This document shows positions 8,198 through 16,904 of a DNA stretch of 64,000 nucleotides, in pieces. The notes under the pieces were generated by a model. That model was not told the DNA's origin. It searched no databases and was given only the letters and a program-made list of their open reading frames with translations. Position numbers and translations under genes: made by a program. The stretch spans positions 4,086,506 through 4,150,505 of the forward strand of contig OX638316.1 in the NCBI GenBank assembly GCA_951812525.1. Direction: 5' to 3'. This DNA comes from an uncultured Poribacteria bacterium. Lineage in GTDB: Bacteria; Poribacteria; WGA-4E; WGA-3G. Every line of letters begins with the position of its first letter. The stretch's first letter is position 1.

Positions 8198-10148
8198 ACG
8201 TGGCGTGACCTTTCGGGCGGTGCTGATAGGTATAGCGTTCATTCCGCTCAACGTCTATCTCGTCGTTCAGTTAGAGACAGTATTGAATCTCGGTGATCCC
8301 ACGACGATGACGATATTTTTCAATACTGTTTTCTGTCTGTTTCTCGTTGTTGTCGTGAACCGACTACTTGTCCGATGGCTGCCGAAAAATGCTTTAAATC
8401 AAGGAGAATTGCTGACTATTTACAGCATTTTGATGGTGTCTGTGTCGGTAAGCGGACAAGATTTCACACATACCATTTTCGGAACATTAGGAAACGCCCG
8501 ATGGTTTGCTACACCTGAAAACGAATGGGCGACGCTGTTTCTAAGTTACCTTCCACAATGGCTTGAGCCATCCGAAAAAGTGCTGGAACCCTACTTCACA
8601 GGTGAATCCTCCTTTTATGTATCGACGCGTATAAAGGGTTGGATCCCACCACTTGTCTGGTGGACATTATTCCTGACAGTGCTCTGCTTTGTGATGATCT
8701 GCATCAACAGCATCATCCGCAGGCAGTGGATAGAGCAGGAACGATTGACGTATCCGTTAGTCTACTTGCCGTTTGAAATGACCCGGGTAGGTTTCTTCAA
8801 AAATCGCCTTTTATGGTTGGGTTTCAGTATTGCAGTCGGCATTAGTTTAATCAATGGTCTGAACGCACTCTTCCCCATCATCCCTAAAATCCCGCTTTCT
8901 TACAACCTTACGACGCATCTTGTGGAACGTCCTTGGAACACACTCCGAGGCTGGCCCGGCGTGCGAATCCAAGCGAACCCTTTTATCATTGGACTCACTT
9001 TTTTGATTCCTCTGGGCTTACTCTTTTCCTGTTGGTTCTTCTACTTTATATGGAAGCTGCAATACATCCTCGGAAGTCTGATGGGGATAAATGTGCCACA
9101 CTATCCTTTCGCAGATCAGCAAGTCCTCGGAGGTTATTTAGGGATCGTTGTCGTAACGCTCTGGCTGGCGAGAAGACATCTGTTGCGTGTGTTGAAAGCG
9201 ACAGTGCGACCAGCGTCAGTTGCCGAAGATACAAACGAGCCGATGCGCTACCGTACAGCGGTCTGGGGCACAGTGTTAGGCAGCCTGTTCTTAATAAGCT
9301 TCTGTTATCGTGCCGGGATGTCCCTCGGTTTCGCTGTTGCGTTCTTCGGTATCTACTACCTTATCCTGTTCGGGTTTACGCGGATGCGTGCCGAACTCGG
9401 ACCCCTCATGCACGGCATCCACTTCTTCGGTCCCTTTCAACTCATCGTTGCGATAACCGGAAGTCGCCGCATCTCACCGCAAACATTGACCGTCGCTGCA
9501 CCCTATTGGACCCACACGAAGGAGTTTCTGAACAAGCCCATGCCCGGCTATCTGGAAAGCTTCAAACTCGCAGAACGCGCGAATGTTGCAAAGGGCAGTA
9601 TTGCAATAGACACCCGCAGACTCTGGAAGGCGTGTCTGCTTGCAACATTCCTGTCCATTGCTCTCACGCTCTGGGTGTTCCTTGAACTCGGATATAAATG
9701 GGGGGCACCAGGCGCATGGCGCGGTAATCTCGCCTATAACGCTATCGCACGAGTGCTGAAACAGCCAACAGATCCAGATTTTGCGCAACTCGGAGCAACT
9801 GGCTTCGGTCTGGTATTCGTGGTTGTCGGGACTGCGTTACGTTTGCGGTTCCTGTGGTGGTCCCTCTATCCACTTGCCTATCCACTGGCGGGTTACTCCT
9901 ATTTCAGCTACCTCTGGTTTCCGTTCCTGTTATGCTGGTTGGTGAAATGGATAGTCTTGAAATACGGCGGTATTCGCGGCTACCGAGAAGCGGTGCCGTT
10001 GTTCCTTGGATTGGTGCTGGGCGACTTCGTTCTAGGATGTATATGGGCAATACTGGGCTTACTCACGGGTGAAACAACTTATATGTTCCAAGAGTTGGTG
10101 ATGAATCCGCGCCACTTTAGTGCAGTGCCTGCGTATTCTGTATCATGA
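8187..10148 (+). CDS. large polytopic membrane protein (DUF6785/DUF6784 type)
   Basis: A 653-residue integral membrane protein with about 14 hydrophobic segments. The segments around NQGELLTIYSILMVS, FTRMRAELGPLMHGIHFFGP and WFPFLLCWLVKWIVLKYGGIRGYR are characteristic of large uncharacterised membrane proteins in Planctomycetes- and Poribacteria-like genomes annotated as DUF6785 with DUF6784. It loosely recalls oligopeptide transporters in topology; a transport role is my inference. It overlaps the GNAT gene by 11 bases and closes the run that begins at 4477. Confidence 0.75.
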   Translation: MTPKRGVTFRAVLIGIAFIPLNVYLVVQLETVLNLGDPTTMTIFFNTVFCLFLVVVVNRLLVRWLPKNALNQGELLTIYSILMVSVSVSGQDFTHTIFGTLGNARWFATPENEWATLFLSYLPQWLEPSEKVLEPYFTGESSFYVSTRIKGWIPPLVWWTLFLTVLCFVMICINSIIRRQWIEQERLTYPLVYLPFEMTRVGFFKNRLLWLGFSIAVGISLINGLNALFPIIPKIPLSYNLTTHLVERPWNTLRGWPGVRIQANPFIIGLTFLIPLGLLFSCWFFYFIWKLQYILGSLMGINVPHYPFADQQVLGGYLGIVVVTLWLARRHLLRVLKATVRPASVAEDTNEPMRYRTAVWGTVLGSLFLISFCYRAGMSLGFAVAFFGIYYLILFGFTRMRAELGPLMHGIHFFGPFQLIVAITGSRRISPQTLTVAAPYWTHTKEFLNKPMPGYLESFKLAERANVAKGSIAIDTRRLWKACLLATFLSIALTLWVFLELGYKWGAPGAWRGNLAYNAIARVLKQPTDPDFAQLGATGFGLVFVVVGTALRLRFLWWSLYPLAYPLAGYSYFSYLWFPFLLCWLVKWIVLKYGGIRGYREAVPLFLGLVLGDFVLGCIWAILGLLTGETTYMFQELVMNPRHFSAVPAYSVS

Positions 10149-10289
10149 AAAATAAAAGGCATCTATTCTGCAACCTATTCTGTAGGAACGACCTCCCTGT
10201 CGCTATGCTTTCAAAACATTGACACCATCAACCACCACACCCGACAATCTATAACCAAAAACATAATAGCCTTATTTTTTTCACAATTT

Positions 10290-10318
10290 CTTGACAAAAA
10301 TATTAACTTGATATATTA
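10290..10318 (+). promoter_or_regulatory. candidate sigma70 promoter
   Basis: TTGACA at 10290-10295 and TATTAT at 10313-10318 are separated by 17 bases. The next plus-strand gene (LamG at 10762) is about 440 bases away, and the promoter overlaps the end of the IS remnant, so its target is uncertain. Confidence 0.35.
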
Positions 10319-10516
10319 TTTTTAGAAAATACAGTGATTATTATTAACTTTGCGTAAGACATTTGACATTGGGAACAGTACTCGTATACATGGGTGATGA
10401 AAATGTGGGCGCAGAGTCTGTAAATCACGACAATAGTTAAATCCATGAGCCATCTTTTTAGTGTTCTGGTCTGTGGTAGGATAGAAACACTATAAAGAAG
10501 ACCCATGGACTTACAA
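10303..10516 (-). pseudogene. decayed IS982-family fragment
   Basis: On the minus strand the peptide MDLTIVVIYRLCAHIFI aligns with the start of the intact transposases at 43599-44420 and 47106-47927 (MDLTIVAVYTICDDFLI). The DNA next to it (AAACACTATAAAG, then CCCATGGACTTACAA at 10501-10516) matches the upstream end of those elements (AAACACTATAAAGG, CCCATGGATTTACAA). The catalytic part is gone, and similarity stops after about 17 residues. It is an old relict of the same IS family. Confidence 0.6.
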
Positions 10517-10761
10517 GCAAAACGCCAAGTGCTTATATTCGTTTAAATAGCAGTTTGGGTACCGAAAATGAACCGTGTAAATTCACAACGGGACATTTCC
10601 GTTTTGCTTTCGTTTTTTTAGAGATATTTACTCGGAAAAGGTTCGTTTTTTCAATTTTTGCTGGGACATATCACTTTTATTTTTTCTCAATGGGTTGTAC
10701 AGAAATTTCTTATACTTCTGAAGCACTAACGGTGCATGCTGATTATTGAAGGAGACACACA

Positions 10762-11589
10762 ATGAAAACTATTCACACGTTCAGGCTTTTGATGTTAGGG
10801 TTGATTCTAATTGGACCAGTATTGGTAGTCAACGCCCAAGTCAGCGAAGACGAACTTATTATGTACTACAGTTTCAATCAAGACACGATCAACGGTACTG
10901 AAGTTGTTGATGTGTCTGGCAATGGAAATGACGGACTCATCAAAGGCAACGATATTACATCAGTGAGCGGTATGGTCGGAGAAGCATTGGAGTTCCCTGG
11001 GGCTGCGACAGATTATATTTCAGTGCGGGAGCACATGTACGTTGATCCGTTTCCGGCACTGAGCATCGCAGTATGGGTGAAAGCACCGGGAAGAGGTATG
11101 ATTTCGTCCTGGGATCGGAGCGAATTCTTCCGTTTTGCTGTTGGTGATGATGTAGGTGGAAACAACGGAACAACCTTTGTTGCTTTTGATCATTGTTGCC
11201 CAGTACACGATTGGTATGGCGAGACGGATGTTGCAGATGACGAGTGGCATCACCTTGTCGCCGTATTCGATGGAGAAGAGAAGCGGATATACATTGATGG
11301 TGAGTTGGATGCGAGTACGGACGCTACGACCGAAATGATTGGTGCAGGACAGTCACGCTTCGGGTTCATCGGGATTGGCTCAGAAGCAGCAGCGTTTGAT
11401 GCAGCTACGGGACCGACATGGGCGTTTGTTGGATTAATGGACGAGTACCTAATGTTCCATCGTCCGCTCTCTGATGATGAGATTTCACACCTCGCCAGTG
11501 GTCCGTCCGACCCATTCGCAGACCTCACTGCCGTTGATCCGAACGGTAAACTGAGCACGACCTGGGGTAATATTAAGGCAACCAAGTAG
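10762..11589 (+). CDS. secreted LamG-domain protein with WG tail (paralog 1)
   Basis: A 275-residue protein with signal peptide MKTIHTFRLLMLGLILIGP...VNA-Q (cleavage near residue 25). The LamG jelly roll shows LIMYYSFNQD, VVDVSGNGNDG, ALEFPGAATDYISV, LSIAVWVKAPG, WHHLVAVFDGEEKRIYIDG. An inserted loop carries the Cys pair HCCPVHDW. It ends NGKLSTTWGNIKATK, the shared tail. AAGGAGA precedes the ATG. The next gene is a clear tandem duplicate. A carbohydrate- or matrix-binding role outside the cell is inferred from the fold. Confidence 0.87.
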   Translation: MKTIHTFRLLMLGLILIGPVLVVNAQVSEDELIMYYSFNQDTINGTEVVDVSGNGNDGLIKGNDITSVSGMVGEALEFPGAATDYISVREHMYVDPFPALSIAVWVKAPGRGMISSWDRSEFFRFAVGDDVGGNNGTTFVAFDHCCPVHDWYGETDVADDEWHHLVAVFDGEEKRIYIDGELDASTDATTEMIGAGQSRFGFIGIGSEAAAFDAATGPTWAFVGLMDEYLMFHRPLSDDEISHLASGPSDPFADLTAVDPNGKLSTTWGNIKATK

Positions 11590-11599
11590 AAAATCAGTG

Positions 11600-11625
11600 G
11601 GCGGCGCGTTGGCACCGCCTCTTTT
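11600..11625 (+). terminator. rho-independent terminator after LamG paralog 1
   Basis: GGCGG at 11600-11604 pairs with CCGCC at 11615-11619, followed by TCTTTTC. It lies 10 bases after the stop codon and so could separate expression of the two LamG paralogs. Confidence 0.55.
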
Positions 11626-11694
11626 CTATCTTTGAAACACGTATGGTTTTAATGCGCCGTCGAGGAGGCATACTAACTAAGAAGGAGACTTACA

Positions 11695-12513
11695 ATGAAA
11701 TCTGTTCATACTTTCAGGCTTTTAATGTTAGGGTTGATTTTAGTAGGACCCGTGTTGGTAGTCAACGCCCAAGTCAGCGAAGACGGGCTTATTATGTACT
11801 ACAGTTACAACAAAGACACGATTAAGGGTGATGATGTCATTGATGTGTCTGGTAACAAAAATGACGGACTCATCAAGGGCGGTAATATTGATTCGGTGGC
11901 AGGTAAGGTCGGCGAAGCACTCGAGTTTCCTGGTGTCGCGACAGATTACATTTCTGTGCGGAATCACATGTACGAGGACCCGATTGAAGAATTTACGATC
12001 GTCGCATGGGTGAAAGCACCCGGAAGAGGCATGATTGCCTCATGGGATCGAAGCGAATTCTTCCGATTCGGTGTCGGTGATGATGTTGGCGGAAACAACG
12101 GACAAACCTTTACTGCGTTTGACACCTGCTGTCCATGTTGCCACGATTGGTTCGGTCAGACGGATATAGGAGATGACAAATGGCATCATGTGGTTGCATG
12201 GTTTGACGGTAAAGAGAAACGTATCTACGTTGATGGGAAATTAGATGAGAAGATTGCTGCACCGGCTAAGGTTATCGGTGCCGGACTGGCACGGTTTGGG
12301 TTCATCGGAATAGGTTCAGAAGCAGGCGCGTTTGATGCAGCGACTGGACCGACATGGGCGTATAACGGTATCATGGACGAGTTCATGTTATACCATCGCC
12401 CAATTACTGAGAAAGAGATTGAATACCTTGCCAACGGACCGGCGGACCCGTTTGATGTTGACCCCAAAGACAAAGTGAGCACAACTTGGGGCTACATGAA
12501 AGATATTCGATAA
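11695..12513 (+). CDS. secreted LamG-domain protein with WG tail (paralog 2)
   Basis: A 272-residue tandem paralog of the preceding gene: nearly identical signal peptide (HTFRLLMLGLILVGPVLVVN) and long identical stretches such as WVKAPGRGMIASWDRSEFFR and ATGPTWAYNGIMDEF. The Cys loop has expanded to CCPCCHDW, with four Cys and one His that could bind metal or form disulfides. It ends DKVSTTWGYMKDIR. GAAGGAGA lies upstream of the ATG and a strong terminator follows. The duplication is recent enough to be obvious but the two copies are well diverged. Confidence 0.87.
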   Translation: MKSVHTFRLLMLGLILVGPVLVVNAQVSEDGLIMYYSYNKDTIKGDDVIDVSGNKNDGLIKGGNIDSVAGKVGEALEFPGVATDYISVRNHMYEDPIEEFTIVAWVKAPGRGMIASWDRSEFFRFGVGDDVGGNNGQTFTAFDTCCPCCHDWFGQTDIGDDKWHHVVAWFDGKEKRIYVDGKLDEKIAAPAKVIGAGLARFGFIGIGSEAGAFDAATGPTWAYNGIMDEFMLYHRPITEKEIEYLANGPADPFDVDPKDKVSTTWGYMKDIR

Positions 12514-12521
12514 AAATAATC

Positions 12522-12550
12522 GGGCGGTGCTAACGCACCGCCCTTTTTTT
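12522..12550 (+). terminator. strong rho-independent terminator
   Basis: GGGCGGTGC at 12522-12530 pairs with GCACCGCCC at 12535-12543 around a TAAC loop, followed by seven T. The convergent PhyH gene ends at 12567. The A run on the other side (TAAAAATAA) may let it act in both directions. Confidence 0.75.
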
Positions 12551-12566
12551 GCTTTGAACAAACGAT

Positions 12567-13340
12567 TTAGGCATCAGATGCAGCGATCGCTTCCTGAATT
12601 CCGGGCCACTCTTTCCATATATCGGTGTAAGCGTCATAACCGTTTTGCTCGACATCAACATGGCGTAATCGGAAAATCACAGCATAGCGGATATCTGCCC
12701 CTGCGTTAGGTGCCGCCGTGTGAACAAGTTGATGATGCGTTAGGACGACATCCCCCGCCTTACCGACGATCTGTTTCGGGCCGCCAGGAAGCTCCGCTCT
12801 CGGCATCCCGTTCGCCAATATCTCATGCCCTTCCTTTTTGAAATAGTCTGCGAAGAAACTGTGAGTTTTAGGCCAGACAGTAAAGTTCCCGCTATAAGGC
12901 TCCGGCACATCGGCAAGGTAGATGACAGCGAGTGCCGTAAATCCACGCCGATAGACCCCTTTCACCATACCGTTTGTCCCGCTTCCTAAACCATCAAGAT
13001 GTCCACGAGGTTCGTTGGGGTCTGTATGTAACGGACCTGGAAATCGGAGTGCTACCTGTCCCGAAGTCGGTGTCTGGACATTCCCTTCACCCATCAACGA
13101 TTCAGCAATTTGACGAACAGGCGTCTTACCGAAGAGATCGACGACTTGAGGTGCTTCACGAATTTCGTTGCAGTAGGATTGTGCCCGGAACTTCACCAAA
13201 TCTTCTGGGTGCATTCCGACCTCACCGATAGAATGATTAATCGCCTGCCGTGCTGCATCTACCATCAACTGTGGTACAACACCTGGGATAGAAATATAGC
13301 CGTTTTCATAGAATTCTAACTTCTGCTTCCGCGTCAGCAT
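12567..13340 (-). CDS. phytanoyl-CoA dioxygenase (PhyH) family protein
   Basis: A 257-residue Fe(II)/2-oxoglutarate oxygenase. His114 and Asp116 in RGHLDGLGS give the HxD pair and His207 in HQLVHTAAPN the distal ligand; the Arg in DIRYAVIFRL would bind 2-oxoglutarate. It differs from the other PhyH proteins here in having a long insert before HxD (GPLHTDPNEP). It is convergent with the LamG pair and 187 bases from the DUF4159 gene; no operon partner is obvious. The substrate is unknown. Confidence 0.86.
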   Translation of the reverse strand: MLTRKQKLEFYENGYISIPGVVPQLMVDAARQAINHSIGEVGMHPEDLVKFRAQSYCNEIREAPQVVDLFGKTPVRQIAESLMGEGNVQTPTSGQVALRFPGPLHTDPNEPRGHLDGLGSGTNGMVKGVYRRGFTALAVIYLADVPEPYSGNFTVWPKTHSFFADYFKKEGHEILANGMPRAELPGGPKQIVGKAGDVVLTHHQLVHTAAPNAGADIRYAVIFRLRHVDVEQNGYDAYTDIWKEWPGIQEAIAASDA

Positions 13341-13527
13341 GTCTTGTTGTCCCTCCTGTTCTTCAATAATGAAGTGCCTATTCCTTGAGTATTCCGCCTA
13401 CCTACGAAGTAGATATAGAAACCTGTGGTAAAAGATGTTGTGATTTAGACTTGGATTCGCATAAAAAGTTTAACGGTAGTGACTGGACTTGTATACCGTT
13501 TGTGGCATCGAAAAGAGGCGTTCCGTA

Positions 13528-14256
13528 TTAGTGCGTCAAGGCATAGATAACAGCGTTGATACCCATCTTGAGTGCCATATCCGAGTACTCACGTGGATAG
13601 TAATTCTCAGCAGCATGCTCCCATGCGTCCCCCAGATCCGTATTAAAATTAATCATCATCATAAGGCGACCTCTGTCGTCATAGACCCCTCGACAGTAGG
13701 CAGGATATCCGTCGAATCGTTCATACGTGCGTCCACTGAAAATCGAACGGAGCCCTGGAATCTGCATGAGTTCTTCGATTTTAAAGAAACATCGGAAAAT
13801 GGGATGTGATATAGGGATGTCTACAGGTTCTCGTTTCGGAAAAATCTTTTTAAACTCATTATAGAACTGCCGCCACTCGCGCTCTCCGTGAAAATCGTCA
13901 ATGAAGATAAACCCGCCGCGTAAGAGATATTCACGTAGATTCTCCGCATCACGCTGGCTAAGCCTGAGACTCCCTACTTCCAACATATAAGCGAACGGGT
14001 AATCAAATAAGTCCGTTGAACCAACCTCTATGATTTTCTCACGAGGATCGGCATTAATATTTGTCTGCTTGCGAAGCTGCCAGATAAAGTTCCGATCGGA
14101 GGCGGGCCAATCCACACGCCAACTACTGCGCCATGTCATTTGTCCACCATACTTTAATCGGACAAACGTGAATAGGTTGCTATCTGCGTCCGAATTCAAG
14201 GAGACAGTAGGTGCGGATAGCATAACAAAGATAGCCAATAACCAAAGGATTCGCAT
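13528..14256 (-). CDS. DUF4159 domain secreted protein
   Basis: A 242-residue protein with a signal peptide (MRILWLLAIFVMLSAPTVS) and one DUF4159 domain: FTFVRLKYGG, DRNFIWQLRKQT, FDYPFAYMLEVGSLRLS, NLREYLLRGGFIFIDDFHG, PISHPIFRCFF and NFNTDLGDAWEHA are the landmarks of that family. DUF4159 proteins usually neighbour MoxR/VWA-type genes and are of unknown function. The start was placed at 14256, where the signal peptide begins; a start 21 bases upstream is possible. No strong ribosome-binding site is visible for either. Confidence 0.8.
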   Translation of the reverse strand: MRILWLLAIFVMLSAPTVSLNSDADSNLFTFVRLKYGGQMTWRSSWRVDWPASDRNFIWQLRKQTNINADPREKIIEVGSTDLFDYPFAYMLEVGSLRLSQRDAENLREYLLRGGFIFIDDFHGEREWRQFYNEFKKIFPKREPVDIPISHPIFRCFFKIEELMQIPGLRSIFSGRTYERFDGYPAYCRGVYDDRGRLMMMINFNTDLGDAWEHAAENYYPREYSDMALKMGINAVIYALTH

Positions 14257-14381
14257 GTTTTCTAAATGAAGATGCAATTAAGGATCTTGACTTTTAGGGA
14301 ATTGGTTATCAAAATCGCAAAGGCTTTTTGGTCATATCAGCCTACTCTTACTGACAGCTGATGGTTTCCGAGTGCTGAACA

Positions 14382-16904
14382 CTAAAAACTATGATACCAA
14401 GTCGTCGTAATTTGAACACCTGTACCGGCTTCAAGTGCTTTTGCAATGTTGAATCTCACAATAAAATCGTCTCTTCCAGACTGTATACCTCTAATGTTAA
14501 CTACAGTAACAGAATTGCTTCTTCCATACTGCAGACCTATACCAATATTTCCCTTCGGATCAAAGGTATACGCACCATCGGCAACGTTCCAGACTTGTCC
14601 CTCGTCGAAGAAAGCAATGAGAAACATGTTCTCGTAAATACGCCAATCGAATAGATTGGACAAACGGTAGTGATATTCGACATTGAGCAGAAAGCCGCCG
14701 TCACCGGCAAATGCATACGGAGAAGACTGATGTCCACTCTTATAGGTTATTATACCATCAGACTCGTTTTCTTGTCTACTCCAAGGATATCCTCTGAGTC
14801 CGCCCATACCGCCGATCACAAATTGGCGTTGAATCGGGAGCGTTGCGTCTGAGAATCCAAATAGAAACCGAGTCCGGATCCGATTAGTTCCCAAGGGGAA
14901 GGCATAGCGCAGGTGCAATTGAAGGCGTGTGAAATCATAGTCGGAACCGACAGCAGGACTGCTATGTTCAACGAACAGCGTATTGTGCCAGCCGAGGGAA
15001 TTTTTCCGATTATGAAAATCGTACTGGAAAGCGATGCTCCGCATTCGACCCGGGGTTATCGGTGGATTTTCCCTTAAACTGAGGCTGGAAGTCCAATTTG
15101 TGACGAACCAATCTGTGCTTTTCTCCAGACTGGTGTGCGATTCGGCAACCATTGCCAATTTGAACCAATGGATCGGCATGAGGGGTGACCACTGCAATGC
15201 AATCTCAGCACCTTGTCGCAAATAGTAATTTTGAAAGTCTGGCATACCAAGAATGCGTTGAAAAATAGCGACGCCGCTGTTGTAGTCCTGGAAAAGTTCT
15301 GGAGCAACTACGTCTGTCAATCGATGTATCTGTGCCATCAATCCGAGATTCCAGACGTACGGTGTTCCCCAATTCCCCGTGCCGCCTATACGGTAATGTA
15401 GGTGAGGATTCCCAAATGCATAACTCACTTTTCCAAAGAGATTAGATCGCTGATTAAGCTCTGGATTCCTTATATTCCACATCCAAAGCGGTCCAATTTC
15501 CTTTCGCCTCCCGACTTCAAAGCCTGTACCAATTTCCCAGCCAGTAACGCGCGTAAATCCGAGGCGTAGTGGCGGCTTGAGACCGAGATAGACGTTCCTA
15601 GAGAGTGGTTTTTCATCAACAGTAATTGTGGCGATGTACTTTGAATTTTCCTCATTGACCTGTAGGTTTATCTCCTCAAAATAGGGCATTACCTTAAACA
15701 GGGATTTGAGTGCCTGTTCAATGTCTTCGGAACCGTTTTCAAGCGTCTGCCGAATACGTGCTTCTGGCACCTTCCGATTCCCACGGATGCGAATTTCGTG
15801 GATTGGGGCATCGGCAGCCAAAAAACGAGTTGCTACAGCTGCAGGGATCGTACCCGGCAAAACTATCTTGTCGGATAGGGATTTATGGGTTCGGTCACCA
15901 GACGCATCAATCGTCAGAGATTTAAGAACAGATATTGTTTTTGTCGTCGGTATATCTTTTACCGTAATTATTGCGATATGCTTGGCATCCTCTTCTTCAA
16001 GACGTAGAGATACTTTTCTGGAACTATTGAGGAGCACGGTCGCAAGAATCGGCATAACCTCTGCGATGTCGCCAGATCCACTTTCAAGGACTTTCATAAT
16101 ATTGGCTCTCTCTGCCCCCATTGCTTCTTCCATCGACTTTGGGTCAGATCCTTCAGGCATTGATAGACTGCTCTGTATCCGAAACCCTTGAATTGACTTA
16201 CCATCAAGTTGCCAATTTCTTGGTGCTATCGGTTTATGTGGTTTTTCTAATGACGGTTCTATCTCTTTTTTTAACGACTGTTTTGTTTTTGCATCGGCAT
16301 CAGTTGTAATGGAGGGTTTTGGAACTGATATGATAGGGTCAGGTTCGGGGGGAAGTAAAGGCACCATGACTTCCAAATCACGAGGTCTCAGATGCATCAA
16401 CTCAGGGATTTCAATACCGAGTTGATTGAGATTTAGTAGTAATTCGCCGAGTTGCTTTTTCGGGATTTCACCAACTATGTTTATCAGATATACATCACCC
16501 GAGCTTCTGACGATTGCGAAGATACCCCTAATAATTTCATTTTCTTCGAGAGTGTAGAGATGCAGATTATCTTTCTCGATATCAAGCGAGTCCTGTCCTA
16601 ATGTGTCCCAACCGCGCTTATCTAAGGTCTTGCTGTAATATTGAACTAATTCTTTATAATCGACAGATCTGCCTCGGTAATTATGGAGGCGTAAATTGTC
16701 GACAGCACTAAACAACGGAACGAGATAGGAGCTAGGATCCTCCATGACGAGTGCGATAACACGCCGATCCAAGTCGAATTGGAACTCTGGAGACGGCATG
16801 TTCGGAGCATCGAAAAGCACCTGTCCGTTTTCTGGCTGTGAATGTGCTGTAGCGGTAATGAGAAGTAGAAGCACCAACAATGTTTTCATAGGAACATACT
16901 TCAT
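14382..16904 (-). CDS. Omp85/BamA-like outer membrane protein with DUF4252-like N-terminus
   Basis: An 840-residue protein: signal peptide (1-22), a DUF4252-like domain (about 45-165: LVQYYSKTLDKRGW, IIRGIFAIVRSSGDVYLINIVGEI), a linker, two POTRA-like repeats (the clearer begins IHEIRIRGNRKVPEARIRQTL near 370), and a C-terminal 16-strand-type barrel (about 430-840). The loop-6 motif GGMGGLRGYPW keeps the conserved Arg and the protein ends in Phe as outer-membrane barrels do. It probably folds into or assembles others in the outer membrane. Its ATG overlaps the TGA of the PA14 gene (ATGA), so the two are coupled. Confidence 0.85.
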   Translation of the reverse strand: MKYVPMKTLLVLLLLITATAHSQPENGQVLFDAPNMPSPEFQFDLDRRVIALVMEDPSSYLVPLFSAVDNLRLHNYRGRSVDYKELVQYYSKTLDKRGWDTLGQDSLDIEKDNLHLYTLEENEIIRGIFAIVRSSGDVYLINIVGEIPKKQLGELLLNLNQLGIEIPELMHLRPRDLEVMVPLLPPEPDPIISVPKPSITTDADAKTKQSLKKEIEPSLEKPHKPIAPRNWQLDGKSIQGFRIQSSLSMPEGSDPKSMEEAMGAERANIMKVLESGSGDIAEVMPILATVLLNSSRKVSLRLEEEDAKHIAIITVKDIPTTKTISVLKSLTIDASGDRTHKSLSDKIVLPGTIPAAVATRFLAADAPIHEIRIRGNRKVPEARIRQTLENGSEDIEQALKSLFKVMPYFEEINLQVNEENSKYIATITVDEKPLSRNVYLGLKPPLRLGFTRVTGWEIGTGFEVGRRKEIGPLWMWNIRNPELNQRSNLFGKVSYAFGNPHLHYRIGGTGNWGTPYVWNLGLMAQIHRLTDVVAPELFQDYNSGVAIFQRILGMPDFQNYYLRQGAEIALQWSPLMPIHWFKLAMVAESHTSLEKSTDWFVTNWTSSLSLRENPPITPGRMRSIAFQYDFHNRKNSLGWHNTLFVEHSSPAVGSDYDFTRLQLHLRYAFPLGTNRIRTRFLFGFSDATLPIQRQFVIGGMGGLRGYPWSRQENESDGIITYKSGHQSSPYAFAGDGGFLLNVEYHYRLSNLFDWRIYENMFLIAFFDEGQVWNVADGAYTFDPKGNIGIGLQYGRSNSVTVVNIRGIQSGRDDFIVRFNIAKALEAGTGVQITTTWYHSF

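Larger units (their letters stand above)
10149..10761. other. 613-bp intergenic region
   Basis: No intact gene. It holds a good sigma70-like promoter (10290-10318, plus strand), a decayed IS982-family fragment on the minus strand (about 10303-10516), and an AT-rich stretch before the LamG gene at 10762. An open frame at 10555-10749 has no recognisable features and lacks a ribosome-binding site. Confidence 0.5.

Noticed and set aside
10555-10749. 64-residue plus-strand frame before the LamG gene
   Set aside because: No ribosome-binding site, AT-biased composition, no domain; probably part of the upstream non-coding region.
14382-14420. Omp85 end QITTTWYHSF as a WG-tail member
   Set aside because: It lacks the Gly and Lys and is the normal terminal beta-strand with final Phe of an outer-membrane barrel.
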